Origin: an uncultured bacterium
Lineage (GTDB): Bacteria; Vulcanimicrobiota; CADAWZ01
Direction: 5' to 3'
DNA: 64,000 nucleotides
Assembly: GCA_902790465.1 (NCBI GenBank)
Contig: CADASF010000002.1
Location: forward strand, 1-64,000
Position numbers and translations under genes: made by a program. The notes under the pieces are model-generated. The model was not told the origin of the DNA and did no database searches. It saw only the letters and a list, made by a program, of their open reading frames with translations. Numbering within the stretch: the first letter of the stretch is position 1; each line of letters begins with the position of its first letter. Positions 24,898-33,709 of the stretch are shown piece by piece.

Positions 24898-25365
24898 ATG
24901 AATAATTCTATAAATCCTAATCAATTTGGGATGATGTTTACAACTGAGGAGTTGTATATATCTCAAAAAAAAGCTAAAAATGAATCAAATTCTCCTGTAG
25001 AAAAACATCAAGGACATTTTTTTGGAATACAAAGTGGAGATACATCTGCAATAAGTGAACAAGCCCAACAACAAGCAGAAAATGAAAAAATGCAGGAATT
25101 TAGAAATAGTGCTATAAAAAATCTATCAAATTTAGATGAAAATTCAGAAAATTTTCTTGAAGAAGCTACAGATAGGATAGTTGAGAGTGCTTTAAAAAAA
25201 GAATTTGGTTCAAAAATGGCAAAAAATAAAGGATTTTCTGCAATGAAATCAAGTATTTTAAAACAGATACTTGAAAATGATGAACAGAGGGGAAAAATGG
25301 AACTTTTTATAAATGATTTAATGCCTTCTGTTAAAAAATTTATACAGAGTGAAGAGAAAAATTAA
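24898..25365 (+). CDS. Hypothetical helical protein divergent from the flagellar operon
   Basis: 155 residues. Polar, Gln- and Asn-rich N-terminal half (to about 70), then predicted helices (SENFLEEATDRIVESALKKEF; SILKQILENDEQRGKMELFINDLM in part). No signal peptide or membrane helix. It shares an intergenic region with flgB and has the -10-like sequence ATAATATAGG (24877-24886), also found before the 42.0 kb gene, so it may belong to the flagellar regulon. A FlgJ-like or chaperone role is possible but not supported by motifs. Confidence 0.7.
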   Translation: MNNSINPNQFGMMFTTEELYISQKKAKNESNSPVEKHQGHFFGIQSGDTSAISEQAQQQAENEKMQEFRNSAIKNLSNLDENSENFLEEATDRIVESALKKEFGSKMAKNKGFSAMKSSILKQILENDEQRGKMELFINDLMPSVKKFIQSEEKN

Positions 25366-25368
25366 AAT

Positions 25369-25860
25369 ATGAAACTTTTTATTACAAAGAATATATACAT
25401 TGTAGTTTTGTTATCATTTACTTTATTTTTAACTTTTTTAGGAATTTCTAATGCTGATAATTTAAGAAGAGGTTTTTTGATACCACATGATTCTTCATCT
25501 TATGAAGTATATTCGTATCCAGAGGGAAATGCAAAATTTTCTGTACCTTACAAGTTCAGTGTAAAATTTACAATAAAAAATGGAAAATATTTTTATTTAA
25601 ATTCAGAAGATATTATAGGAACAATGGATTGTAATTTTGATATATGGTTTTTCAGCCCAGAGGGTGAAAAAATTAAAAAAATCAATGTGAGACAATTGAC
25701 CGAAAGTTACGAAATTCCACAAAATGAAAAATCAATAAATGCAGAATATATTGATGTATTGATTATAAATAATAACAAAAAATTTTCAAGAAATTTTAAA
25801 TTTGTAGTTGCTTCAGAAATAAATTCTGTACATGGAGAACTTCAAAAAGAAAAAATATAA
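25369..25860 (+). CDS. Secreted hypothetical protein
   Basis: 163 residues with a clear N-terminal signal (KNIYIVVLLSFTLFLTFLGISNA, in part LLSFTLFLTFLG) and a predicted beta-rich body (VYSYPEGNAKFSVPYKFSVKF in part; FDIWFFSPEGEKIKK). Only 3 bp follow the preceding stop codon, so the two genes are co-transcribed and end at the terminator at 25899. No family recognised; likely an envelope or surface beta-sandwich protein. Confidence 0.75.
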   Translation: MKLFITKNIYIVVLLSFTLFLTFLGISNADNLRRGFLIPHDSSSYEVYSYPEGNAKFSVPYKFSVKFTIKNGKYFYLNSEDIIGTMDCNFDIWFFSPEGEKIKKINVRQLTESYEIPQNEKSINAEYIDVLIINNNKKFSRNFKFVVASEINSVHGELQKEKI

Positions 25861-25898
25861 TTTTCATATCAACACAAAAAATATAAAATGAAATAATC

Positions 25899-25927
25899 AA
25901 ATCCCCAAATAAAAATGGGGATTTTTT
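25899..25927 (+). terminator. Terminator after the secreted protein
   Basis: Stem AAATCCCCA (25899-25907) with TGGGGATTT (25916-25924), running into a T tract. Confidence 0.85.
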
Positions 25928-25933
25928 ATAATT

Positions 25934-27085
25934 ATGATCAAAAATATTTTAATATTTTTTATAGCTTGGCTGTCAATGGCTGTAATGGGAATAAATATAC
26001 AATTATTGACACCAATAAACAATGATTTAAAAGAAATTCTAAACATATCATATTCAATGTTGGGGATATTGATGGGTATAATATCTCTACCTGGAATATT
26101 TATATCAACTCCAATAGGAAAATTAGCAGATAAAATAGGTCGAAAATATATTTTAGTATTGGGATTATTTTTAATATGTATAGGAAATTTGTTATTTCCT
26201 ATTTTTGCAAATTACAATTCAGCAGTTATTGGAAGAATATTAATAGGAATAGGTTGTGCTACAATATCAGTTTTAGTGCCTGGGATTATTCCGCAATATC
26301 TACCAAAAGAACATGTCCCACAATTAATGGGATTTTTTAATACAGCCATACCAGTTGGTTCTATTTTAACACTGACTTTTTATCATAATATAGCACAAAA
26401 AATAGGGTTATTTGAATCTTTTTATATTCCTACAGTTATTTCAGGATTATTGGCAGTTTTATTTTTATTCTTCCCAGAGACAAATAACAAGGATAAAGAT
26501 GTAAAAGACAGACAAAAAAATAAAGGAATTCCAAATGCAAATATAATAATTCCACTTGCAATAATAGTATTGTTGGCAAATCTTGCTTCAATGGCTTATG
26601 TAACATTAGCTCCTTCTTATTATGAACATTTGAAAATAGGTTGGCATATAAGAGGCACAATGTTATCTGCTGGATTATGGGGGACAATATTATTTGCTCC
26701 TATTGTTGGGAAAATATTGTCTAAGGGTGAACATTCGAAAATAATATTGAATATTGGATTGATTTTCCAAGGATTAGGACTTATATTGATTCCATTTGTT
26801 CAAATACCAATTTTTATATCTTTAATATTATTCTGTTTTGGGGCAGGAATAATAATGACACCTATATATGTTATAATTCCAAAAGTCTTACCTAAAGAAA
26901 AGATAAACACTGCATTTGGAATTATAATATCGGCGATGATGATAGGCTGTTTGATAGGACCTTATGTCGCAGGTAAAATAATGGATATGTCAAACTTTGC
27001 AATTAGTTTTGCTGTATGTGGTATAATATCAATATTGGGAATTTTCGCATGTTTTGCAATAAAAGTAAGTGAAAAAACTACCTAA
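25934..27085 (+). CDS. Major facilitator superfamily transporter
   Basis: 383 residues with about twelve hydrophobic segments and the MFS motif GKLADKIGRKYIL between helices 2 and 3. The FRILIGIG-like VIGRILIGIG motif in helix 4 is also present. Resembles drug or small-metabolite H+ antiporters; the substrate cannot be told. The start lies 7 bp after the upstream terminator and has no ribosome site, so initiation or promoter position is unclear. The gene is followed after 24 bp by a His-rich secreted protein, possibly in the same transcript. Confidence 0.9.
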   Translation: MIKNILIFFIAWLSMAVMGINIQLLTPINNDLKEILNISYSMLGILMGIISLPGIFISTPIGKLADKIGRKYILVLGLFLICIGNLLFPIFANYNSAVIGRILIGIGCATISVLVPGIIPQYLPKEHVPQLMGFFNTAIPVGSILTLTFYHNIAQKIGLFESFYIPTVISGLLAVLFLFFPETNNKDKDVKDRQKNKGIPNANIIIPLAIIVLLANLASMAYVTLAPSYYEHLKIGWHIRGTMLSAGLWGTILFAPIVGKILSKGEHSKIILNIGLIFQGLGLILIPFVQIPIFISLILFCFGAGIIMTPIYVIIPKVLPKEKINTAFGIIISAMMIGCLIGPYVAGKIMDMSNFAISFAVCGIISILGIFACFAIKVSEKTT

Positions 27086-27109
27086 AATAAAGAATACGAG
27101 GAGGAAAAT

Positions 27110-27502
27110 ATGAATAAAAAATATTATGGACTTATAATTATAGCTTTTATATGTTGTCTATCTCTATTTACAAAAACTGCTTTAGCACATCCATACCACC
27201 ATGATCATCACCATCACGATCATGATCATGAGCATAAAAGAGAAGGTATAATTAAAATAATAAATGAGACAGAAGTAAAATTTTATGTCGTAATAGATGA
27301 TCACAATGAAAAACAACTTGATCCAAATGACAGAGAAGAATTTAAAGTTCCTTTTGGTTCACATAAGGTAGTTCTTGAATATAATGACGGTGCATGTGAA
27401 ATAAAAGAATATATAGAGATAAAGCCTGGAAGTGAAGAAAAAGAATGGACAATAAATGAAGACGAGATAGAATACAAAGGCAAAGACTATAGAACAAGAT
27501 AA
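27110..27502 (+). CDS. Secreted histidine-rich small protein
   Basis: 130 residues. Signal peptide (YGLIIIAFICCLSLFTKTALA, in part LIIIAFICCLSLF) followed directly by a His/Asp cluster (HPYHHDHHHHDHDHEHK), then a predicted beta-sandwich domain (KFYVVIDDHNEKQ; EFKVPFGSHKVVLEY). The cluster should bind Zn, Ni or Cu at the new N-terminus in the envelope. The body resembles small carboxypeptidase-regulatory or PEGA-like folds. Strong ribosome site GAGGAGG. Being next to an MFS gene it may act in metal capture or protection, but this is inference. Confidence 0.72.
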   Translation: MNKKYYGLIIIAFICCLSLFTKTALAHPYHHDHHHHDHDHEHKREGIIKIINETEVKFYVVIDDHNEKQLDPNDREEFKVPFGSHKVVLEYNDGACEIKEYIEIKPGSEEKEWTINEDEIEYKGKDYRTR

Positions 27503-27512
27503 ATACTAATTA

Positions 27513-27556
27513 TAATAAAAAAGTGGTGTGAGTAAAATCACACCACTTTTTTATTA
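27513..27556. terminator. Bidirectional terminator between the His-rich gene and murB
   Basis: A 19-bp stem (27513-27531 with 27538-27556) with core AGTGGTGTGA / TCACACCACT, flanked by A and T tracts. It overlaps the last codon of murB. Confidence 0.88.
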
Positions 27557-28486
27557 TAATTTTAATGATAAAAATGGAGGTTCATCTGAAATAATTCTGA
27601 CTTCATTTTCGAGAACGATTCCCGTATTATCAAAAACAATAGATTTTAATTTTTTAGCAAGTTCAAAAATATCTGAGGAAGAACAATTTGCTTCATTTAT
27701 CAAAAAATTACAATGCTTTTTTGAAACGCAAGCATTGCCAACTCGCATATTTTTAGCTCCAAACATATCGAGTAGTTTACCTGCAGATATCTTTTCACCA
27801 TTAAATAATTGAGATGGATTTTTAAAGAAACAACCACATGATTTTATCAATTTAGAAGGATGATTTTTTACTCTTCCGACCATTGATTTTTTCATTTTGT
27901 CTTTTATTTCAAAAATGTTTCCTGTTTTTAATTTTAATTTAGCAGATATTGCTATAATTTTTGATATTTCATTTGCTTTTAAAACACTGTTTCTATATGA
28001 AAATGACATGCCCCATGAATCTAAGGTAAAAAAGTCTTTATCTTTAGAAAATAATTCTACATTTTCGATTAAATTTGATATCTCAGAACCATTAGCCCCT
28101 GCATTTCCATAAATAGCTCCTCCTATTGTTCCAGGAAGACCTGTCAAAAATTCAGCTCCAGAAAGGCTATTTTTTAAACAAAATGACATAAGTTTTTCTA
28201 TTTTTATACCAGAAGAGCATGTAATATAATTATCATCTAACAAGTTTATTTCAGAAGTGGCATTGACAATTAACATGCCCCTCAATCCTCTATCTGAAAA
28301 TAATATATTAGTTCCACCACCTACAATAAAAATGGGAATATCTTTTTGTGCAGTATAGGATAGAATTGATTTCAACTTTTCAGTTGTATCTGCATAGAAA
28401 AAAAGATCGGCCTTTCCTCCTGTTTTAAAAGAGGAATATTTTGAAATATCAATATTTTTTAGTATATTTTTTTCAATATTTAACAT
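27554..28486 (-). CDS. murB: UDP-N-acetylenolpyruvoylglucosamine reductase
   Basis: 310 residues. Reduces UDP-GlcNAc-enolpyruvate to UDP-MurNAc with NADPH and FAD in peptidoglycan synthesis. FAD-binding features SSFKTGGKADL, VVGGGTNILFSD-like IVGGGTNILFSD and GLPGTIGGAIYGNAGANG are present, as is the C-terminal ENEVRII with the catalytic Glu. The motif that normally supplies the catalytic serine (GS-FKNP) reads CGCFFKNP, a cysteine instead of serine. Length fits the short type. It follows the upstream secreted-protein gene by 5 bp. Confidence 0.93.
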   Translation of the reverse strand: MLNIEKNILKNIDISKYSSFKTGGKADLFFYADTTEKLKSILSYTAQKDIPIFIVGGGTNILFSDRGLRGMLIVNATSEINLLDDNYITCSSGIKIEKLMSFCLKNSLSGAEFLTGLPGTIGGAIYGNAGANGSEISNLIENVELFSKDKDFFTLDSWGMSFSYRNSVLKANEISKIIAISAKLKLKTGNIFEIKDKMKKSMVGRVKNHPSKLIKSCGCFFKNPSQLFNGEKISAGKLLDMFGAKNMRVGNACVSKKHCNFLINEANCSSSDIFELAKKLKSIVFDNTGIVLENEVRIISDEPPFLSLKL

Positions 28487-28491
28487 AGCAA

Positions 28492-29853
28492 TTAATCATT
28501 AATCATAAACATACTTGGAGGAGCTTCATTTCCAACTTTCCCATCAGGAAAAACTGGTTTTACAAACCAATAAAAAGTTCCAGTCCCCAATTCACTCCAT
28601 TTTACCCATGTTGGAGTATAACTATTTGTTGTACAATCAACCCATACTTTAGAAGAGTCTTCTCTCTTTTTGGAAATTGCAAATTTATATGAAATAGCAC
28701 CAAGAGTTGAAGCCCATTTAAATGAAGGAGTAGTTGAAGAACCCTTTTTAAATATTTGTGAATGCTTTGGATACATCAATATAGGAGAATTTACAGGAGA
28801 AGCACTAACAATATATTCAATCGGTTCGCAGGTCATTTTTACAGGTGATATGATTTGAAGTGCAACAGAATAAGTTCCTGAATTTGCTGCTAAAAATTTA
28901 TCAGAGAAAGATTGTTTTAATCTTCCATTAGCATCTGTATTTGCTGCAAAAAATCCAGTTGGAGTTCCATTTACAACCCAACAACCATGAACCTGACTGT
29001 TTGGGACTCCATTTAGTATTGATTCGACAGAAATAATAGAACCTTTTGGAACAACAGCTCCGTATTCTGGAGATGTTACAGTTGCTTTCCAATTATTATT
29101 TGAAGTATTTATATTGTCAGCAATAGTTGCTTTTATTCCTGTTCTTATTGTAAAGTAATTATTATCTCCATCAACGCCTTCAAAAATTCTTCTTATATAT
29201 ATAGTAGAACCTTTAAGGCGATTTCCAAGTTCAATAGGAATAGAAATAGAAGCAGGAAGAGTTACTGTTTCTTTATCTTTTATAAACAGTTTCATCTCAT
29301 TCATACTATTGCTTATTTCTTGACCATTTAAAGTTTCATAGGAGAGTTTACAACGCTTTATTTCACCTATTCCACCACCTGTTTCTGTAAATTTATATAA
29401 CACATCTTTAAAACCACCTGGTGGAAGTATTACTTCAGCAGGGGTACTATAGGCAATACATCTAAAATTTCCACCTATTGTTGTAAAATGAATATCTTTT
29501 GTATAGAAATCTCTTAGTTCCATATCTGAAATAAGTGTTGTTATGTTTACCATATAATAAGTATTTCTTTTTAATGGTTGATTAGGTGTTACAAAAATTG
29601 TTCTTTTATCGTCTGAAAAAGAAAGAGTTGATTTAACAGGAGTTTTGGATTGAACTTCAAAAATTAAATCAGGATTAGCTATATTTTTTCTCAAGGGCTG
29701 TTTAAATCTTATAACAATAACTTGATCTAAAGGAACATCTTTTTGGTTATTTACAGGAACTGTACTGACAACTTTCATAAACTGACAATAACCATTAGAA
29801 AAACATATGAATAAGAACAAAAAAATAATGGCTATTGTATTTAAAACTTTCAT
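28492..29853 (-). CDS. Secreted Ig-like (Big_5/SbsA-type) protein
   Basis: 453 residues with a signal peptide (VLNTIAIIFLFLFICFSNGYC). Residues about 30-125 form a bacterial Ig-like Big_5 domain (VVSTVPVNNQKDVPLDQVIVIRF in part; TYYMVNITTLISDMELRD in part). Further beta-sandwich domains follow, with PEYGAVVPKGSIISVES and the fibronectin-like C-terminus GAISYKFAISKKR...WFVKPVF. Probably exported to the surface or periplasm, where it may bind polymers. ATG 29853 has GGAAGGAG upstream; an earlier frame-start at 29883 lacks one. Probably co-transcribed with murB. Confidence 0.78.
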   Translation of the reverse strand: MKVLNTIAIIFLFLFICFSNGYCQFMKVVSTVPVNNQKDVPLDQVIVIRFKQPLRKNIANPDLIFEVQSKTPVKSTLSFSDDKRTIFVTPNQPLKRNTYYMVNITTLISDMELRDFYTKDIHFTTIGGNFRCIAYSTPAEVILPPGGFKDVLYKFTETGGGIGEIKRCKLSYETLNGQEISNSMNEMKLFIKDKETVTLPASISIPIELGNRLKGSTIYIRRIFEGVDGDNNYFTIRTGIKATIADNINTSNNNWKATVTSPEYGAVVPKGSIISVESILNGVPNSQVHGCWVVNGTPTGFFAANTDANGRLKQSFSDKFLAANSGTYSVALQIISPVKMTCEPIEYIVSASPVNSPILMYPKHSQIFKKGSSTTPSFKWASTLGAISYKFAISKKREDSSKVWVDCTTNSYTPTWVKWSELGTGTFYWFVKPVFPDGKVGNEAPPSMFMIND

Positions 29854-29985
29854 AATATTATTACTCCTTCCTAAAAAATACATTATATTTTAAATATAGT
29901 CGTCTTTTTGTTATAATTATATCAAATATTTCTAAAAATAAATATTTTTTCTAAAGAATTATTCTTCCTTTATTTATTTTTGATC

Positions 29986-30014
29986 TTGCATTTACAAAAA
30001 ACACATGCTATAAT
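29986..30014 (+). promoter_or_regulatory. Promoter of rpmA
   Basis: TTGCAT (29986-29991), 17-bp spacer, TATAAT (30009-30014). A leader of about 100 nt runs to the rpmA start; no L21-binding or other leader motif was recognised. The remainder of 29854-30123 is AT-rich and holds no gene. Confidence 0.75.
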
Positions 30015-30123
30015 ATTTCAACTGTAATAGATTGCATATTCAAAAATCACAATAATTTTGTTTAAACATGCTAATCAATTCAAAAAAGAATTAAACCTTA
30101 TTGAGTAGAAAGGATTAAAAACA

Positions 30124-30411
30124 ATGAAATTCGATCTTCAAATATTTGCTCATAAAAAAGGAATGGGAAGCTCTAGAAATGGAAGAGATAGTAACTCACA
30201 GCGTCTCGGAGTAAAGAAATTCGGAGGCAATGTCGTAATTCCTGGAAATATAATAATTCGTCAGCGTGGAACACAGTTCTATCCTGGAGAAAATGTAGGA
30301 ATGGGCAAAGACCATACTATTTTTGCAACAGCTACTGGTATAGTAGAATTCACAATGCGTCATAACAAAAAATATGTAAATGTAACAGAAGTTGAAGAAG
30401 TAGCTGAGTAA
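30124..30411 (+). CDS. rpmA: Ribosomal protein bL27 with cleavable N-terminal extension
   Basis: 95 residues. The L27 core ([20 protein letters not shown] in part; ITVRQRGT-like [13 protein letters not shown]) is preceded by MKFDLQIFA, the extension removed by the cysteine protease Prp in Firmicutes and relatives to expose the peptidyl-transferase-reaching tail. The usual operon partners rplU and prp are absent here: the gene has its own promoter and is followed by a terminator and obgE. Confidence 0.96.
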   Translation: MKFDLQIFAHKKGMGSSRNGRDSNSQRLGVKKFGGNVVIPGNIIIRQRGTQFYPGENVGMGKDHTIFATATGIVEFTMRHNKKYVNVTEVEEVAE

Positions 30412-30438
30412 TAAATTTTCCCATAAAATAAAAGTTAT

Positions 30439-30462
30439 GGCTGTTTTAAACAGCCTTTTTTT
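30439..30462 (+). terminator. Terminator of rpmA
   Basis: Stem GGCTGTTT / AAACAGCC (30439-30455) followed by seven T. Confidence 0.85.
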
Positions 30463-30560
30463 AAGGTGTGTTGGTATAATCATGATTATTCTTTGAAATC
30501 TTTGTTGGATATTTTAGATTTTACCAACATGCCCTAATTAATTAATTTAGAATAAAGAAC

Positions 30561-31838
30561 ATGAGAGAACGTTTTATAGACGAAGCGAAAATTTTTGTAA
30601 AAGGCGGAGATGGCGGAAACGGTTGCACTAGTTTCAGAAGAGAAAAGTATATCGCTAACGGTGGTCCAGATGGTGGAGATGGCGGAAGCGGTGGAAATGT
30701 AATACTTGAAACAGATGCAGGAGAAAACGATCTTTTACAATTTAAATATAAAGCACATTTTAAAGCCTCTCCTGGGGGTCATGGTCAAGGTTCAAGAAAA
30801 AATGGGAGAAATGGAAAAGACATCATTTTATATGTTCCACCAGGTACTCTTGTATATGACTGTGAAACAGGTGATCCAATATGTGATTTAACAGAGCATG
30901 GACAACAATTTATAGTTGCCCATGGCGGAAGAGGTGGAAGAGGTAACGCTAAATTTTCAACACCTACAAGACATGTTCCACGTTTTTCTGAAAAAGGAGA
31001 ACCTGGTGATGAAAAATGGGTTAGGCTTGTATTAAAAATATTGGCCGATGCTGGGATAGTAGGTTTTCCAAATGCTGGAAAGTCATCTCTTTTATCTAAA
31101 ATAACATCTGCAAATCCTAAAATAGCTTCATATCCATTTACAACATTAAATCCTGTGTTGGGCATAATGCAAGACGGAGATGTTGAAGTCGTTTTGGCAG
31201 ATGTTCCAGGGCTTGTTGAAGGAGCTCATAAAGGTCAAGGACTTGGACTTCTCTTTTTAAAACATATTGAAAGAACAAGAATGTTGATCCACATGATTGA
31301 CATATCTGATGAGAAAACACAAGAGAATCCTATCAAAACTTATGAATCAATAAGAAATGAATTAGATTTATATGATGAATCAATGGAAAACAAACCTGAA
31401 ATAGTTGTTTTAAATAAAATTGATTTAGTCCAAGATAGGGAAATCTTGAAAAAAATAGAGAATATTTTTAAAGAAAAAGGAATAGATGTTCTTTTCACAT
31501 CTTGCGATACAGGGGAAGGAATAGAAGAACTTTCAAAAAAAATATTCCAATATGCCCAAGAAGCTCCAGATGTTCCTGAAACAATAATACCAATACGCCC
31601 TGAAAAAATGATTACAGATTTTACTGTGGAAAAAGAAGATAACTCATTTATAGTTAAGGGATATAAAATAGAGAAACTCATGGCTATGATGGATTTATAT
31701 AATCCAGATGTTGTTTCATATCTACAGAAAAAATTTAAAGGTATTGGATTGGAAGATGCACTTATAAATGCAGGTGCAAAAGCAGGGGATAATATAATTA
31801 TAGGTGGTCAGAACTTTGATTTTGATCCAGATTTATAG
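30561..31838 (+). CDS. obgE: GTPase Obg/CgtA
   Basis: 425 residues. Gly-rich Obg domain (FVKGGDGGNGCTSFRREK in part; GGPDGGDGG), G domain with GFPNAGKSSLL (about residue 165), DVPGL, and NKID, and a C-terminal OCT domain (about 345-425). Late 50S-assembly and ppGpp-responsive GTPase. Lies downstream of rpmA, the common pairing, but separated by a terminator, so it may have its own promoter. No strong ribosome site is seen before ATG 30561. Confidence 0.97.
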   Translation: MRERFIDEAKIFVKGGDGGNGCTSFRREKYIANGGPDGGDGGSGGNVILETDAGENDLLQFKYKAHFKASPGGHGQGSRKNGRNGKDIILYVPPGTLVYDCETGDPICDLTEHGQQFIVAHGGRGGRGNAKFSTPTRHVPRFSEKGEPGDEKWVRLVLKILADAGIVGFPNAGKSSLLSKITSANPKIASYPFTTLNPVLGIMQDGDVEVVLADVPGLVEGAHKGQGLGLLFLKHIERTRMLIHMIDISDEKTQENPIKTYESIRNELDLYDESMENKPEIVVLNKIDLVQDREILKKIENIFKEKGIDVLFTSCDTGEGIEELSKKIFQYAQEAPDVPETIIPIRPEKMITDFTVEKEDNSFIVKGYKIEKLMAMMDLYNPDVVSYLQKKFKGIGLEDALINAGAKAGDNIIIGGQNFDFDPDL

Positions 31839-31908
31839 TGTTTTTTTTATATTTATAAGATATAATCATTAATTTTGAAAATTATATTATAAAAAAATAA
31901 AATAAAAC

Positions 31909-31937
31909 TTGCATTATTTAAATCAAAATAGTATAAT
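31909..31937 (+). promoter_or_regulatory. Promoter of the rpsF-ssb-rpsR-rplI operon
   Basis: TTGCAT (31909-31914), 17-bp spacer, TATAAT (31932-31937), about 85 bp before rpsF. Confidence 0.75.
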
Positions 31938-32022
31938 GAAAAAATAGTTTTGTAAGAAAACCACTTTTTGAAAAAAAATAGTGATAAAGTTATAGAAAAG
32001 AAAAATACGGAGGTATATTTTT

Positions 32023-32310
32023 TTGAACGCTTACGAAGTAACTTATATAATAGCTTCCAGTCTTTCTGATGACGAAATTCGTGCAATTATGGATAAATAT
32101 GCCGAATTAGTTAAGAATCATGACGGAGAAGTTGTAAAGATTGACACTCTTGGAAAAAAGAGACTTGCTTATGAAATCAATGGTCATTTTGAGGGATTCT
32201 ATGTTTGCATGAACTACAAAGCAACTCCTGCAACAACAGATGAAACAAAAAGACTTATGGGACTTGATGAAAAAATCGTTCGTTCATTATTCATAAGACT
32301 TGACAAATAA
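32023..32310 (+). CDS. rpsF: Ribosomal protein bS6
   Basis: 95 residues with the S6 fold pattern (YEVTYIIASSLSDDEI in part; DTLGKKRLAYEINGHFEGFY in part). The start is TTG at 32023: GGAGG lies 9 nt upstream and the family N-terminus begins here. First gene of a conventional S6-SSB-S18-L9 operon. Binds 16S rRNA next to bS18. Confidence 0.95.
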   Translation: MNAYEVTYIIASSLSDDEIRAIMDKYAELVKNHDGEVVKIDTLGKKRLAYEINGHFEGFYVCMNYKATPATTDETKRLMGLDEKIVRSLFIRLDK

Positions 32311-32331
32311 AAATAAAAAGGGTAAATCGAC

Positions 32332-32766
32332 ATGTTAAATAGGATTATTTTAATAGGTCGTACAACAGCGGCTCCACAAATGAGATATACTCAAACAGGC
32401 AAGCCTGTTTGTTCATTTACACTTGCAGTAAACCGTCTAAAAAAAGCTCCTACAGATCCAACACAACAAAATGTTGACTTCATAAATATAGTAGCTTGGC
32501 AAAATTTAGCAGAAATATGTGGAAAATACCTTGAAAAAGGTAAACTCATGTATGTAGAAGGAAGATTACAAATTCGTAGCTATACAGCTCAAGACGGCTC
32601 AAAAAGGACAGTCGCTGAAGTAATAGCAAGCGACATAGGAATGTTAGATCGCAAAAATAGTTCTGGTAATCCACAAGCAAAAGATGAAATACCAGAAATT
32701 TCAGATGCAGACATGCCACAGTCCGACAGTTCGGATTTTGGAATGAGCGACGATTTGCCATTTTAA
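32332..32766 (+). CDS. ssb: Single-stranded DNA-binding protein
   Basis: 144 residues: OB fold (MLNRIILIGRTTAAPQMRYT in part; FINIVAWQNLAEIC), acidic linker, and the C-terminal tip DDLPF that recruits replication and repair proteins. Lies 21 bp after rpsF in the typical order. Confidence 0.96.
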   Translation: MLNRIILIGRTTAAPQMRYTQTGKPVCSFTLAVNRLKKAPTDPTQQNVDFINIVAWQNLAEICGKYLEKGKLMYVEGRLQIRSYTAQDGSKRTVAEVIASDIGMLDRKNSSGNPQAKDEIPEISDADMPQSDSSDFGMSDDLPF

Positions 32767-32843
32767 AAAGTAATTTTTGAACAAAATATGCCAGTCGTAT
32801 TAAATGCGACAAGTGCAAAAGTTATATAAGGAAGGATAAAGCC

Positions 32844-33083
32844 ATGATGAGACGTGAAGGTGGCTCCAGAATGAGAAAGCCAAAAAGAAAAGTCTGTTTA
32901 TTCTGTTCTAAAAAAGACAGTGTTGCAGATTACAAAGATGTTGCAACATTGAGAAAATACATAAGTGAAAGAGGAAAAATTCTTCCAAGAAGAGTTTCCG
33001 GAAATTGTGCAAAACATCAAAGAGCTTTGACTCGTGCTGTACAAAGAGCAAGAGTTATAGCACTTCTTCCGTTTACCGCATAA
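32844..33083 (+). CDS. rpsR: Ribosomal protein bS18
   Basis: 79 residues with [11 protein letters not shown] (a two-Cys, zinc-type N-terminus), [15 protein letters not shown] and the basic helix [14 protein letters not shown]. Partner of bS6 on the 30S platform. Ribosome site AAGGAAGG. Confidence 0.96.
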   Translation: MMRREGGSRMRKPKRKVCLFCSKKDSVADYKDVATLRKYISERGKILPRRVSGNCAKHQRALTRAVQRARVIALLPFTA

Positions 33084-33125
33084 TCAACGCCGGATTACCG
33101 AAATTTTTAATGAGGTGAAAAAACA

Positions 33126-33611
33126 ATGAAAGTAATTCTTACAAAAGACGTCGATTTTCTTGGAGAAGAAGGGGATATCGTAACTGTAAAAAATGGATAT
33201 GCAAGAAATTATCTTCTCCCAAAAAGTTATGCGGTAATTGCTACTCCAGGTAATCTCAAAACTTGGGAAAATGAAAAAGTAGCTCGTGATCGCAAAATAG
33301 CAAAGAGTACGGCCAAAGCAGAAGAGCAAGCAAAGATCATCTCTGCAAATATATATGAAGTAATTGCAAAAGTCGGTGATGAGGGTAAGCTCTATGGTTC
33401 AGTTACAACACAGGACATTTCTAATGCAATCGAAGCAAAAACTAAAATTGTTATAGATAGAAGAAAAATCAGTGTTGAAGAACAGATCAAATCAGTAGGC
33501 GAATATCATGCTGTAGTAAAAATCTACAAAGATGTAAAAGCTGAAGTAAAAGTCGTTGTAAAATCAGAAGAAGAAAAGGCAGAAGCCGTAGCTGAAGGTG
33601 AAAAAGAATAA
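33126..33611 (+). CDS. rplI: Ribosomal protein bL9
   Basis: 161 residues: N-terminal RNA-binding domain (KVILTKDVDFLGEEGDIVTVKNGYARNYLLP in parts), long connecting helix and C-terminal domain (GEYHAVVKIYKDVKAEVKVVV in parts), with an extra acidic tail of about 15 residues. Last ribosomal gene before a terminator. Confidence 0.96.
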   Translation: MKVILTKDVDFLGEEGDIVTVKNGYARNYLLPKSYAVIATPGNLKTWENEKVARDRKIAKSTAKAEEQAKIISANIYEVIAKVGDEGKLYGSVTTQDISNAIEAKTKIVIDRRKISVEEQIKSVGEYHAVVKIYKDVKAEVKVVVKSEEEKAEAVAEGEKE

Positions 33612-33633
33612 CTTTTTCCGAATAAGATGACAT

Positions 33634-33667
33634 AAAGCGGTAGAGATTTTAAAATCGGCTCCGCTTT
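33634..33667 (+). terminator. Terminator after rplI
   Basis: AAAGCGG (33634-33640) pairs with CCGCTTT (33661-33667) and runs into a T tract. The loop is 20 nt, partly structured (GATTTTAAAATC). Confidence 0.75.
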
Positions 33668-33709
33668 TTTTATTTTCAAATATTCAAATTATTTTTTTAA
33701 GGATAATAT

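Noticed and set aside
25927-25932. TATAAT as the -10 of a leaderless MFS gene
   Set aside because: It is part of the upstream terminator's T tract and no -35 element is found 16-18 bp before it.
30469-30529. Riboswitch upstream of obgE
   Set aside because: Only a TGTTGGTA/TACCAACA pairing with a large AT-rich loop is visible; no conserved riboswitch core.
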